Positions 38,531-50,759 of a stretch of DNA of 64,000 bases are shown in pieces. The notes under the pieces were generated by a model. That model saw nothing but the letters and a program-made list of their open reading frames with translations. It was not told the origin of the DNA and did not search any database. The position numbers were made by a program, and so were the translations under genes. Position 1 is the first letter of the stretch. The number at the start of each line of letters is the position of its first letter. Where the stretch lies: contig NW_012236499.1 of the NCBI RefSeq assembly GCF_000787575.1, positions 62,001-126,000 on the forward strand, in the 5' to 3' direction. Source of the DNA: Acytostelium subglobosum LB1. Taxonomy: Eukaryota; Evosea; Eumycetozoa; Acytosteliales; Acytosteliaceae.

Positions 38531-39484
38531 TTATCCAAGGTATGTCTCGGAGCCTTGCTCAAGTCCAGTGCAATCGTTGCAGCATGCGTTTGGTGCGGCA
38601 CAACCACCAGCCCAGAAGCTGATGCCACGGGTCGACTGCTGGCCGACCCATCCGATGGTCTGCTGCAACATGGTGCCCTTGAAGCTGTCGCAGTTGGGCG
38701 AGCCGTCGCATGAGTAGAGACTGACGACCAGGTGATCTGGATTGATGGGTGGGATGTTGGCCCAGCTGGCACCAGTCAGATGCTCGTCCCAGTACTGGGT
38801 GGCGTCGGGCAGCGAGCCGTATGGGGAGGAAGTGACCATTGCGTTGATCCAGTTGATGAGGCCCTCCTCGAGCCACTTGGCAGACCACAGGGAGACGGAA
38901 GTGAGGTAGCCGGTGCCGGCGCCAGTGTCCACGGTCAGCAGCGAGGTGTCTGCTGCGGATGTCGAGTTGTCCATGGGGAAGACGGAGCGGTATGCCTTGA
39001 CGAATGCGTCAAGCTTGGGTGTGGAGGCTTCGTTCTCGTAGTCAATCTCAATGCCTACGCCAAACTGTTTGGCGATGGCGGCGGCGTTCAAACCGAGGGT
39101 CACAGGGTCCTTGCCCAAGGCGTCGTCCCACTCGCCCGACCATGACTCACCTCCGATCGAGAACATCACAGACAGGCCCTTGGACTGAAGGTATTGGACG
39201 AGTTGGAGGGTGATTGCAGGGGGAACGGCGGCAACACCTTGGGTCAGCACGTTGATGGGGTTGAGGAATGAGAAGATGAACAGGTTGGCAGTTGGTTTGC
39301 CATCGCCACGGTTGACCACCCAGTCCAAGTAAGAGGTGTTGACGGGGGCTTCCCACATGCAGGCATCGACTCCACAGTGCCACAATGAGTAGACCTTTCC
39401 CAAGTTGGATGGGGTGGCTGTTGACATTGTCAACAACAATGTGATTGTCAATGAGACAAGCGCAAGGTATGAGTATAACTTCAT
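38531..39484 (-). CDS. Secreted GH18 (chitinase-like) protein with a degenerate active-site motif
   Basis: A single exon of 317 residues. Residues 1-23 are a signal peptide (LALVSLTITLLLTMSTAT). A TIM-barrel GH18 pattern is visible: strand 3 motif VMFSIGGESWSGEW (SxGG) and strand 4 motif FGVGIEIDYENE. The family consensus is DxxDxDxE. Here the first Asp is replaced (V or G) and the second is Glu, but the last Asp and the catalytic Glu (DYE) remain. It may therefore be a weak chitinase, another endoglycosidase, or a chitin/N-acetylglucosamine-binding lectin. The C-terminus is Cys-rich (CAAPNACCNDC). It converges on array copy 6. CAATCAATC repeats lie on its coding strand immediately before the ATG. 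Confidence 0.78.
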   Translation of the reverse strand: MKLYSYLALVSLTITLLLTMSTATPSNLGKVYSLWHCGVDACMWEAPVNTSYLDWVVNRGDGKPTANLFIFSFLNPINVLTQGVAAVPPAITLQLVQYLQSKGLSVMFSIGGESWSGEWDDALGKDPVTLGLNAAAIAKQFGVGIEIDYENEASTPKLDAFVKAYRSVFPMDNSTSAADTSLLTVDTGAGTGYLTSVSLWSAKWLEEGLINWINAMVTSSPYGSLPDATQYWDEHLTGASWANIPPINPDHLVVSLYSCDGSPNCDSFKGTMLQQTIGWVGQQSTRGISFWAGGCAAPNACCNDCTGLEQGSETYLG

Positions 39485-39490
39485 TCTATA

Positions 39491-39523
<33 letters not shown>

Positions 39524-40432
39524 ATGATTGAATGAATGAGTGAACGCAAGTTGAGGCCTTTTGTAATGATCGGATCATTCAGGTCAGTACAGTTCACTCT
39601 TGGGTACCGTCGATCCCAATCTTTGCGGGCAGTACAAGAGGTAGTAGGAACATTAGTCGGATAGGATAGGTTGGCTTGGTGAGCAAACAAAGATATTTTA
39701 AGCGAATTGATGGGAATGGATTGGCATTGGGCAGTTTCAAAAAAGTGATGGTCAAGGACACCTTTCTGCGGTTGATGGGCACGAGTCAAGTGCGGATAGG
39801 ATTGAGTTGATTCTTGGATACCAGGTATCCAACATCGTCGGGGATGGGCAGATTTGACATGATCAATCAAGTCAAGATATTACTTCATGTAAGCGACTTA
39901 AAAAAATGTGACCCTCTAGCTAAGGTCATGTTGTGATCAACATCAAGATCTAATGTTTACCACAACCTCATCATTATCTTCATCAACATCATTACACAAC
40001 AAAATCCAACTCAAAAGATATATATCGCATGATGCTGTTGGTGCTGCTCTTGATGGACCTATGTGATTTATTCTGTAGTAATAATATTAGTAGTTTCGAG
40101 AACTCTCCATAAACAACAATAATAAAGAATAATTCATTATCTACATGTAATAACTTTGTGCGTATATTATAACTAGTATGAATGAATGAATGGGGATGGA
40201 GGGAAGAACATCTCTCCCTCACCCCAAGTGACACCAATAATACTTGAACAAAAGCACTTTACTTTGAATAGTTTGGGTCACAATCACCCACCTTTCATCT
40301 AATCTGTTGTCAACAGAACACACACAAGTCATTAATCAGTTCACTCTCTTTGATGCTAAGATACCTTGTTAGATATAGAATATAGATATAGAATATAGAT
40401 AGAGATAGATATACACCAATCATATATTGAAG
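39485..40432. other. Intergenic region upstream of the GH18-like gene
   Basis: A 129-codon minus frame spans 39481..39870, but its end is only translated CAATCAATC repeat (INQSINQSINQS) and the rest has no recognisable domain, so I do not call it. An ATAGAATATAGATATAGA repeat lies at about 40374-40412, just upstream of the next gene. Confidence 0.45.
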
Positions 40433-40873
40433 ATGATGAAAAAGCTTAATACTCAATTCAATGCTCCTCAACCAAAAGAGCCAACAACTCCACAAAACAA
40501 TGCCAGCATATTGGTAAACCTTGTAAATAAGTATGTTGCCAATGATTGAACGAATGATTGATTGAGTGAAGGATGAGATCTAATCAAAAAGGCTACGTAC
40601 ACAACAGTAAGAACATCATAATGAAGGATGGAACATTCAATTTGGTCAATGGCAAGTTGCCTCTGCTACAAATCGCCAGACAGTTCCAGGTCAAGGATCT
40701 AGTATGGACTGATTGTGATTATATTCTGAAGCCAGATGATCAAGGTCTAAGTGACATTGGTATGTGTTGTCATTGATTCATTCCATTCATTCATTCCATT
40801 CATTCATTGACACAAATACTATACAGCATTCACAAGCATGCAGAAGGTCAATGTAACAGGAACACCATTGTAA
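40433..40873 (+). CDS. Small three-exon protein of unknown function
   Basis: Exons 40433..40530, 40578..40759 and 40827..40873 give 108 residues. An alternative acceptor at 40572 adds two codons and leaves an intron of only 41 nt. The protein starts MMKKLNTQFNAPQPKEP, then has a compact region with beta-rich character (KNIIMKDGTFNLVNGKLPLL, then FQVKDLVWTDCDYILKP) that could be a small ubiquitin-like or KHA-like fold. I do not recognise the family. Support comes from three exons joining in frame, codon use, and a stop 15 codons into exon 3. The first intron is unusually short for a dictyostelid. Confidence 0.6.
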
Positions 40874-41261
40874 TGTACAACACATAGTTGCGGGCAAGCA
40901 AGCAACCTATAAACTGACCAGGTAATTGATCGATCAATTGGTGACATGTCCAAGTTTACAAGTAGTACAATACCAATGCATGCTTGGCTTGGCTCTCTAT
41001 TTATTATTAAGTTTGTTTGGGGTCGTGCGCTATGTATAGTAGGTGAGTAATGAATGGTAGAATGGGGAATAAATAGGTAATGTATATATGGATTGGATAG
41101 GTAGATGGTAACGCTCGTCGACGGGCGGAGGACGTGTGGAGTTGGTATGGTATGGAATGGAATGGATTATTATTACACATGACTGACTGGATGGATTGGA
41201 AGCTGGTGTTGATGAAGTGGAGATGGTGGATAAAACGCTAGAGGAGGAGAGGTGGAGGGTA
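40874..41261. other. Convergent intergenic region
   Basis: Three-prime flanks of the small gene and of the receptor kinase. GGTATGGAATGGAATGG repeats occur near 41148. No gene is supported. Confidence 0.5.
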
Positions 41262-44200
41262 TTACAATGTTGACAGGATCGTTTCCAGTCTAGGTATAAT
41301 ATCATCGAATGGTGGTCTGCTGTTTGGATCTGGCATCCAACACTCATTGATCAACTGAACAATTGGTTGTGGTGCATTCTCCATGCCTCTAGTTGGTCGA
41401 TTACCTGCAATAATATATCTTGGAATCTCTGTATTTGATTGATTGATTGGATTGATTGATTGTTAGTACATGGTGAGTGTTCCAGGAGGACTGATCAGTC
41501 GCGCGACACATACCCCAGTTATTCTTAAACTCAGAGAATGGAATCTCTCCAAGGATGAGCTCGTAGAACATCATTCCAAACGAGTAGACATCAGCTGACT
41601 TGTCGTATGATCTCTTGTCCAAGATTTCCTGTGTTTGATTGATTGATTGTTTGAGTGAGCATGAGTGATTGGATGATTGATTGGATGATTGAATGGTCCA
41701 TTGGAACTTACATTGGCCATGTAAATTGGAGTACCGATACCGGATGTAATCTGCTCACTCTTGATCTCATTGATCTCTTTGCTTGTACCAAAGTCAGTGA
41801 GCTTGACACATACTGGTGCGTCCGCGGCAAGACTGACGACTAGGATGTTGTCGGGCTTGAGATCACGATGTAGGATACCATTGAGATGCAAGAAGTTGCA
41901 GCCCTTGGCCGTGTCCAGACAGACGCGGATGATCTCCTTGAGAGTGAGCTTCCTGTTTTGTTTGTAAAGCACCTTGCCCAAACTGCCCATGGCGATGTAC
42001 TCGCTGACCAGACAGAGGTTGACGCTGGTCTTGACCGAGCCGACGAACGACACGATGTTGGGGTGACGCAGCTTGTTCATCAGGTCGACCTCGCGGTTCA
42101 CCTCCTCCAGCAACTCCTTGGACAGGTTCTTGGTCTTGAGCATCTTGACGGCGACCTCTTGGCCACGCCAGACGCCACGGTACACAACTCCAAAGCCTCC
42201 CTCACCAATGTTGTCGTAAAAGACGATCTCCTCAAAGTCGATCTGCGTGCTCAGAACACTCTCCAGATGCAGGAAGAGGAATGTGTGGCCAAAGCCCTCG
42301 ACTTGAACGGCGAACTTCTCCATCAGCTTGGTGGTGCACAGCAGCTCGGCGGTGAACGTGACCGTGGCCGATTTGCCGGCCTTGAGTGTGATCATCTTCT
42401 CGTCACTGTCGATGAGAGCCGACGACGACGATGGTGGCAAAAAGATGTTGACGTAGACGTTCTTGTCGGTCTTGTTGGTGATCAGCACGTAATCCTTCAT
42501 CTGCTGGTTGATCTCGCACTTGTTGTTGCCCATGCCAAAGTCCAGACGAGTGATGCTGAATGTGAGCGGGAAGGTCGCGTGCTCAGCAGCGTAAAAGTGA
42601 GACTCTTGGATCAGAGAGAACACATCGCCATGCAGGCGGTACTTGTCCTGGTTGATCACTGACGAGTTGGATGACTTGAGCATTGAGCGACTGGCATTGG
42701 GTGAGCCCTTGCTCGACAGACGTCTGTTGTTGTTGCTGTTCATTGGCGATGACGAGGAGCGTAGCTCGACATCATTCATCCTCTTTCCGGGGCTGGTAGT
42801 CATGCGACGTTTGCGCCAGAGTATGAAGGCGACAATTGCCGCCACAATGATAAAGAATCCGACGATTGGGATGGCAATCTTGATTGCCATATTGCTGTTG
42901 CCACTGCTGCCGCCACCATTGGTAGGTGTATTGATGGCACCCATCGATGCGAACGACGCGCCCACCAAGTAGACGTTGTTGCTGGACGACCAGTAAACGG
43001 TGAATGGCTGTGAGTTCGAGTGCATGACTGTCGTAGTGAACACCGAGGTCTGGACGGTGGTGTTGGACTGCACCTTGCCCAGAGAGACCACCATTGGGGT
43101 ATCAGTGTCTACGCCCGTACCGATGACTGAGTAGAAGCCTGGCGCTGTCACGAGGCCGGGCATGGCAGGAGTCTGCCAGTACACAAAGTAGAGATTGAGT
43201 GTGAGTGCCTCGTTGGCTGGCACGGTCAGCTTGGTGTTGGTAACTGCTGTCGAAGACGACACACCAGTGGAGAACGTGGCAAAGATGGGATCGCTCGAGA
43301 GTTCTGATGGCATGTTGGTGCTGGGCAATGCGCTCTGATCGCATCCATTGGTCGAGGAGCATGTGACAAAGCTCTGTGAGGCGCCATTGTTTGGAACGCT
43401 GATGTCGCCAGTGGCAAAGCTCCAGCCGCGGTAGAAGCTATTTGTGGCGCCCCTCACGGCAACGATTGGTGCAAACTCGACGCCGAGATCCGACTGCGTG
43501 CCGGCCGTTAGCTGGACGGACGACCTGAAGCGGTAGGTGCCGATCGGGAGCATTGGCGCTGTGGCACAGCGTCCGTTAGTGTCGACTGTGACGCGTACCT
43601 CTGGTACCTTGCCTTCGGCCTCAGTGAACACACATTGGTAGTCTGGAGAGGCATTGGCAATGGTCAGAGCCAATGTCGTCGTGACATTGTCATTGACAAA
43701 CACCTGGGCAGATGGCTCAGTGCTGAGCAGTGCGAGTGGAGATAGCGTGGGACGGATCACGGCCATGTAGTTTGTCGCTACGACGTGGCCAAAAGATCCG
43801 AGCTGGCCGGTGAACGAAGTGCTGTTGGCGGTGGACAGGAAGTTGACCTGTGCACTCGAGTTGATAAAGGTGGCGGGCGAGGCATAGGTAAAGTTGGACG
43901 ACAAGGTGATGAGTGTGTTGACCGCGCCGTACACAATGCCGCCAGTGGCAGCCGAGAAGTTTGAGTTGGAGATGGTCACCTGGCTGTTGGGCAGGTTGAG
44001 CAACAGTGGCGTCTTGAATATCAGGTTGCTGAGCAACACGTTGCCACGCTCAGCCGAGTCGATGGCGATCGAGTACTGCGACGAGCCAAGCTCCTGCGCA
44101 TTGACAATGTTGAGTGCTTGGACGAATCGTGGACCGCTGGCGGGGTACCACTGGCTGCTGCCGAGCATCAGGTCAAAGTTGTAGCCAGTGACGGATGCAC

Positions 44201-45622
44201 GGTTGGGCAGGGCGACGTAGGAGAACAGGGCACCCTGTACATTGCCAAAGAACAGATCGTTGTTCGACTTCAAGTCGGGGCTGAGCGTGGTGAACACGTT
44301 GCCCTGGGCGCCAAAGTCCATCGTCTGGTAGTTGTCCTTGCGTGGCACAAGATTGTGGTTGATGGGGAAGTAGACATTGCCGCTGGACTCGATGTGCTCC
44401 GTGCCCCAGTCGGCCAAGACCATGCTGGATGCATTGCCAATGAGTATAGAGTTGGTGATCTTGAGACTGCCGTGGTGCACACCGATGACGGCGCGCGAGG
44501 TCGATGTGGACTGCGAACGGATAAAGGTGTTGGTAATATCGAGCGTGGCGCCAAACGCGACGTCGATGCAGTTCCTGGAGCGCTGGTTGGTGCCGCCCGC
44601 CGTCGAGTTTAACACAATATCGTCGTATGGCGATGCGGTGGTGAGGGGCGCGCAGTTGATCACGGCGTTACTAATGGACACCCTGGAGTTGTTGGCAAAG
44701 AAGTAACGACCTCCCGATAACGTGCTGGTTGATCTAAGGTAGCCCATGTAGAAGGGGCCGCCTGACGTACCCGAGATGCTCGCGCAGTAGGTGAGAGCGG
44801 TCGTGGCCGGGGTGGTCGAGATCACCCCCATGTTGGCGTTGTAGAGCGTGACGGGTGCGTTTGGCGCGGACTTGAACGTGGTGCACACGGATGTTGGGTC
44901 TGTGGTGTTGGCCTTGGTGGGCAACATCTCAAACTTGTTGTTGGCCAGGTTCACTGAGACGTTGCCACCGAGCGCAATAATGCCTGGCGTGAACTTCATC
45001 TGATCGGCATAGATCTTTTCGATAGACTCGCTAGTCGTTGACGAGGTGATCTTCAATGATCCTCCATCCATCACCACAAGCAATACTGTGTTTGGGACAA
45101 TCAATCCATCTTGCTTCAAAGCCTCTCCATAGATGCACACCGCGCTATATGGGAAGCCAGTGAAATCAAAGTCCATTGTCCAGGATATGCCTATACAATG
45201 TGTCAGTGAATGATGTGTGAGTGAGGGCGAGGGCGAGGGCGAGGGTGGGGTCGCATCGTGAGCTTACCTTTGGGGACAATGACAAAGGCTTTGGTTCCTT
45301 TGTCATTGGATGAGGTGATGGTTTGGGAACCAGCTTGGGTGCAAATGTTGGGATAGTAGACATCCTTGAGGAATTGGTAGTTGGTGGTGTCGGCGGGCAG
45401 AGTGTCCCATGGCGCCAAAAGGCCAGTAGCCACCGATGCTGTATTATAAGAGTCGGTGGACATGTTCACTTTGAAGAACATATCCACGTCAGTCAATCCC
45501 TGAACTGTGTTGGTCCAGGATGCCTGTACCATCGACGCTGCCATTGTTATCAACACCAACAACAGCATCACAAAGTTGTTTGGTGAGCCCCTACCTTGTG
45601 GGGCTGCACTAAAGTATATCAT
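41262..45622 (-). CDS. Receptor-type TKL serine/threonine kinase with beta-helix ectodomain
   Basis: Four exons, 45622..45268, 45190..41712, 41628..41514 and 41404..41262, give 1363 residues. A signal peptide (MLLLVLITMAASM) opens a long ectodomain of repeated short beta-strands (NSQVTISNSNFSA, ALGGNVSVNLANN), looking like a pectate-lyase-type beta-helix, followed by a malectin-like segment. The membrane helix (IVGFFIIVAAIVAFILW) is at about 885-908. The cytoplasmic part has a Ser-rich linker, an MSP/Ig-like domain, and a kinase from about 1101 to the end. The kinase carries GEGGFG, VAVK, HRDLKPDN and DFG. The usual APE reads ANE across the exon 2/3 junction. The C-terminal exons supply DVYSFGMMFYELILG and CWMPDPNSRP. 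It belongs to the TKL group, close to the D. discoideum receptor kinases (drk type). Ligand unknown. It is divergently paired with the gene at 47232. Confidence 0.9.
45221..45248 (-). repeat. CCCTCG tract in intron 1 of the receptor kinase
   Basis: On the coding (minus) strand the intron 45267..45191 contains a run of CCCTCGCCCTCGCCCTCGCC type, the same unit and orientation as in introns of array copy 2 and of the gene at 47232. Confidence 0.7.
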
Positions 45623-47231
45623 GCCTTAAAAGAGTGTTAAGATTCGTTTGATTGATTGATTGATTGTTTGGTTTGATTGAATTGACAAGTCGAATGATAA
45701 TGTCGATTGATTGATTGATTTGAGCCAGTCAGCCAGTCAGCCAGTCAGTTGTGTTGAATGTGTTGATTGAGTCGAGAGTCTAGTCGAGACAAATCGTGAT
45801 TCTTGATCAAGTATTGTATCTAACTTCTTGTATTGTACAACTAAGGTGTATATTACTACAACTACTACAACTACTACACTAATACTAATACTAATACTAA
45901 TATTACTTTGGTTGTGTTTTTAGATCAAAGACAAGAACAGATCCCACCACACACTCACACACATACTACGACTTGTCTGAGACCTCTGCCCTTTGAAAGT
46001 GAAACTGACTTGGATATGTCCAACTCTAAGACACACACACAACACCAAAAACCTTTTGCGATGAAGATTTTTTTTGGTTTTGTGATCATTAGGGGGGGGT
46101 ATGATGGTGCCTAGGTGGACCTACCTTGCCTCCTATTCATTCATTCTACTACTTCGATTCAATTGATCTGAACTAACGTTTAAGGATGTATGTGGTGATA
46201 GTTGAGTTGTGTTGTTTATTCAATCGTTCCTCCCTCTCCATTATTATTATTCATTCAATCAATCAAACAAACAACAGACAATCAATCAATCAATCAATCA
46301 AACATAAATGTATAAATATATAACTTATTTGTTAAACAATGTTTAGCCAGAATAACTTAAAAGTATGTTTGACGGAGAAGTTGGTTGGTTGGTGTTCTGG
46401 TCATAGTTGAGTGAGATCAAAAGGGGGTGGAGACATTACATTCGCATTTTATCATCGGATAGAAGGAAGGAATCACCGGGCCTAGGAAGGGGCACATGTC
46501 TATGTGATTGGTGGTGGATAGCCCACTGCGAGTGTTTCTTCAAATATTCAATCAAGATGATGCTGCAGGACCAGACCTGACTTATTACAAAAGAGGAATG
46601 TTCATAGCGGGACATGATCATGATCATCAACGTGTTGTGGGCAAAGACTGGTGGTGAACACGCCCCTCTCAAACACACGCCTTGGACAAACAAACAAACA
46701 AACAAAGATCAATCGCATTCGCTGGTCTGGTCCAAGGTGTTTGTTTGGTGAAGTTAGTTAGATCCGGACCTGTGGGGGTGGTCCACGCCCCTAAGCAACA
46801 CAAAGATCTATGATGGGTGGCGGGGGTGGGCGACCTCTGTTGATCAACTTATTGTTGAGAAAATATAAAAAAGATTTGAANGGTGATGCGGAAGGTCTCC
46901 AAATGAGGTTTTCTTTGGTCTCTTCCTCTGTCTCTCACTTGGTCTGAGCTAAACACTTCATTCACTCACCTCCACCAAACTCTCTCAATCATCTTTGCAC
47001 ACACACATAATAATAATTATATTCATTCATACATACACACAGAGGTAGATAGAAGTAGAAGGCTAACTGCCCTTTTCTTCCCCTTCCCTTTATTATTATT
47101 ATTATTATATTATATTATACATACCTTGTATCATTAATTTTAATCTGTTGTGTCTAAAACACACGGATCGACCGACCGACTTAGTGACCGACACAAACAA
47201 TCACACATACATACATATCGACAAATCAAAA
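45623..47231. promoter_or_regulatory. Divergent promoter region between the kinase and the GPI-anchored protein gene
   Basis: About 1.6 kb with no credible frame. It holds CAATC repeats next to the kinase start, AGCCAGTC repeated three times (45724-45748), ACTACTACAACTACTAC and ACTAATACTAAT runs, an N at 46881, and G-rich motifs TGTGGGGGTGG at 46771-46781 and GGTGGCGGGGGTGGGCG near 46815, which resemble G-box sites for GBF. The common region makes shared regulation of the two genes plausible. Confidence 0.45.
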
Positions 47232-50200
47232 ATGTTGTCCAACAAGATCAATGTATTCTTGTTGACTGCTGTGTTGATGACACTGATGTCTTTCCCCAGT
47301 CCAGCTGGTATGTCTTTATCAAAAAAAAAATCAACCCTTGCCCTCGCCCTCGCCCTCGCCCTCGCCCTCGACCCTCAACCCTCGACTCTCGAACTAACCA
47401 ATGTACCAAATCAATTAATAATATAGCATCACAGGGAGAAGGACCAAATTATGACTTTAGCTTGAGTACTCAGGTCAATATCTCGGGAATGATGCATTTC
47501 CAGGTTAACTACTTCCCAGATCTATCTCCACCACAGTACACTTACTATCCAAACTTGGACAATCCCTATTACAATTACTCATATTATACACTGCCATTGA
47601 CGAGAAGACAGTACCGCTTCTCCACACCTGGCTCCTATGTATATACGCTCACCAGCGACACGACAGACACGACGCCACCATTCGTCTTCCCACCACCCGA
47701 TCAATTCTTTGGCTCCGAATGTCAGTTCTTTATCGATTCGGGCGTTACGGTGACGATCCGTTACAATCCAAATCTATACACAGCACCCGCATTCATTGTC
47801 AAGGCTGGTGGCACTATCATTCTGGACCCTAACAGCGACGTGTATTTCACGCCCACCCAGCTGGTGCTCGAGCCCGGCTCATCTTTCATCTCGCAGCCCA
47901 ACCCAACCGTCAACCACACGATTGCGCCCGGCTTCAACTCGGTGCAGACCTCGTTCTACAGGTGGATCGACCCATGGCAGTCGACAACCTTCCTCTGTCT
48001 CGGCTGCAACATCACCATGATCAGCTCGGACGGCGCTATGGGTGTGCCAGGCGCGTTCGTCGCTCTCTTTGATGACATCTTCTTGTGCGCCACCCTCGTG
48101 CCGCCCCAGACCATCAGCTACTTCAACAACGGTCCCAAGACATTCCTCGCACAGACCTCGCAGAACGACTACTTCCAACTGGACCTCTTCACCAAGAGCA
48201 ACCTGTTCAACAACTCTGGTACTACCGGCTGGTGCTACGACTACCACAACAAGATGGTACCCGCACCCAACCGTCTGGCCTTCATGGACTACACTAACCT
48301 GTACGGCACGACATTCGTCTACCACGACGAGCTGAGGAACGTCCGTGTGACACCCGTCAAGAACATCTTTGCAATGACCGTCACTGGCCCCGCCAACGTC
48401 GTTATCAACGGAGTCTACTTCTCTGGCGTCGGCATCACCAGTCCCAACACATTCCAAAACTCCATTCTGAACCCCAACGGCACTGCCACCCTGGGCAAGA
48501 ACATCGCCGATCGCTACGGAATCAACTTGCTGCACGTCCAGAGGCCCGTGTCCATCACCAACTGTGTGTTCACCGATCAACAAATGATTGACAGCTCATT
48601 CCTCATCAACTTCACCGGCTACCTGGGCAACCCACCCCTCCCCTCACGTTTCCTCCTGGCTGCCAAGCGATCGTACGGCATCATCGCCGGCAACTCATTC
48701 ATTCTCAGAACACCCAACACCACTGCCATTGGTCTTCTCCATGGAACTGAGAGCTTCTACTTCTACGGAAACTCCTTCACCACCAACACCTTGGCCAAGG
48801 TCACCACCGCTCCGTAAGTTGATTGGATCGCGACAACCCTCGACCCTTGACCCTAACCCTTAACTCAACCTCTTTAGACGCGACTACCCTGACTTTGCCC
48901 CAGGCAACACTGGTATCTACTCAGTGTCACCATTCTCCAAGTTTGACTACAACACATTCGAGGGTGGCTTTGTTGGTGCCTGCATGCTCTTTGAGCCATT
49001 GCAGAACCGTGCTCAGCTGTTGGGCCTCACCACCGAGTACCTGGTTGGCAACTACTCTGGCCAGGTCATCAACAACAACGATCCATCATGGGTCACCTGG
49101 AACAACTTCCTCTACTACGGCGTCACCAACCAGTACCACTTCCGTCGCGCCATGCCCCGCATCCGCTACCCCATGTCGGCGCCACCCCTCACCTTCCGTC
49201 AGTCCGGTTCGTTCTTCTTTGCCTCCTTCGGTGGCAACAACGACATTGTCGACTCGTCCACCAACTTTAACTACGAGCTCGTCTTTGACAACTGCAACAT
49301 CACCAAGAAGATCCGCCCCACCATCCTGTACGGCGATGGCACCAAGATGTTCAACCTGCCAACGTTCGTGGGCACATACCGCGGTATGACCTTTATCAAC
49401 ACCAACGTCACCTATGGTTTTGGCCGCTTTACCAAGGCCAAGGTCACCGGCATGGTCACTCTGATCAACACCCGCATCACCGACTCGGCCGACATTGCCT
49501 CCGTCTTTGCCAACGTCGCGCCACAGCTGTTTGTTCTCAACTCGGGCAGCACGATCGTCGACAACACTGCATCGGCTCCACTCTCGGTCAACTTCTCGAT
49601 GCCAAACCCAGGCACCCCACTGCCCGCCGCCGCCGTGAGCCTGCTGCAGAGCATCGACACGATCAACAGCTTCAACTCGACAGTCTTTGTCGACGACCAG
49701 CCAGTGTCCACCAACTTCAACGCCAGCAAGGGCATCTTCTTCAGCGACTCTGTCCAGGTGCCATGGACCCCTGGTTACCACAAGCTGCGCACGCGTCACG
49801 TGCCCACCTACGTTGTGATCAACGGTGCATTCGACGTGCCACAGTACTCGCTCACCTTTGAGGCTGGCTACTTGACCAACGTTCTGGTGCCATTCAGCTA
49901 CGCCTTCTACCTGGGTATCGATGTCTCTGAGCCAACAACAGTCCGCAGGACCCCATTGCCAGTGCTCGGCAACTCGTACACACGCTGCCAATGGATCAGC
50001 GCTTGCCAGCTGTCTGGCGGTCGCTTCGGCAACTTCTCCACAGCCCTCACATCGATCTCCAACAGCACCACAACTGTCTCGGATGCCGCGTCCGTGTCCA
50101 TGCTCACCACATACTATGGTGACGACGCTGGAAGCACCTCGTCCATGACCTTGACGCTGCCCCAGGGCTACTACCAGGCCTTCTTCTACTTCACCAACCC

Positions 50201-50759
50201 AACAGCCGTGCCTGCCGCCAACCGCGTGCAGACCACCTCGCTTCCACGTTACTCGGTGAGCATCAACGGTCAGTTCCTCCCACCCCTGACCACCTGGCTG
50301 TCACCCTTCCAGCAGTTCGTCGTGTCCGAGCCATTCCTGTTCAAGAACGAGCAGGCCACTCCACAGCAGTTCGTGATCAAGTGGGGCTACACTGGATCAT
50401 TCATTCCACTGGCTGGCGTTGAGATCAGATCATCGATCACCACGCCCTTCCCCATCCCCAATGACCCAATCACCACGACCACCACCACCACCACCTCAAC
50501 TACTAGTACATCGACGACCTCAACTACCGCCCCCGCCACTACCTCTACCACGTCCACGACCACTGCCACTACCACGGCAGAGGATCGACTACCGGTCAGT
50601 CGACATCGACCACTGGGCGGCCAGACCACCACTGGCGGCACGACCAAGTTCATCTCACTGGTGTCGACCATCACCACCAGACACAGCTCATCGTCCACCC
50701 TTGCTGTCAACATCGTCGTAATCATAATCTCAATGATTGCCACTATGTTGTTCGTGTAA
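47232..50759 (+). CDS. Secreted, probably GPI-anchored beta-helix/malectin-like protein
   Basis: Three exons, 47232..47307, 47427..48813 and 48878..50759 (phase 1, then phase 2), give 1114 residues. The signal peptide (INVFLLTAVLMTLMSFPSPA) ends at the first intron. The ectodomain is rich in Asn-glycosylation sites and short beta-strands (VVINGVYFSGVGI, NVTYGFGRFTKAKVTGMVTL), suggesting a beta-helix. A malectin-like segment follows (MTLTLPQGYYQAFFYF, then RYSVSINGQFLPP). A Thr/Ser-rich stalk near 1005-1040 and a C-terminal hydrophobic tail with no basic residues after it (VNIVVIIISMIATMLFV) indicate a GPI signal. Both introns carry CCCTNN hexamers. Within the stalk, about 50582-50625, the frame looks locally shifted (EDRLPVSRHRPLGG). 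The plan parallels the neighbouring kinase ectodomain. Function unknown. Confidence 0.82.
47333..47390 (+). repeat. CCCTCG/CCCTCA tract in an intron
   Basis: Intron 47308..47426 is largely made of CCCTTG, CCCTCG and CCCTCA hexamers on the coding strand. A shorter CCCTTGACCCTAACCCTTAA tract lies in intron 2 (48836-48864). Confidence 0.75.

Noticed and set aside
39481-39870. 129-codon minus frame upstream of the GH18-like gene
   Set aside because: C-terminus is translated CAATCAATC repeat and the rest is unremarkable; the GH18 start has its own signal peptide.
41886-42662. Plus-strand frame of 258 codons opposite the kinase domain
   Set aside because: Antisense of the TKL kinase exon; product is Val/Leu/Asp-rich without a fold signature.
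47879-48583. Minus frame of 234 codons
   Set aside because: Shadow of exon 2 of the gene at 47232.
49086-49991. Long minus-strand frame (301 codons) opposite the GPI-anchored protein gene
   Set aside because: Shadow of a codon-biased plus-strand exon; no start context or domain, and the plus frame carries the signal peptide and GPI tail.
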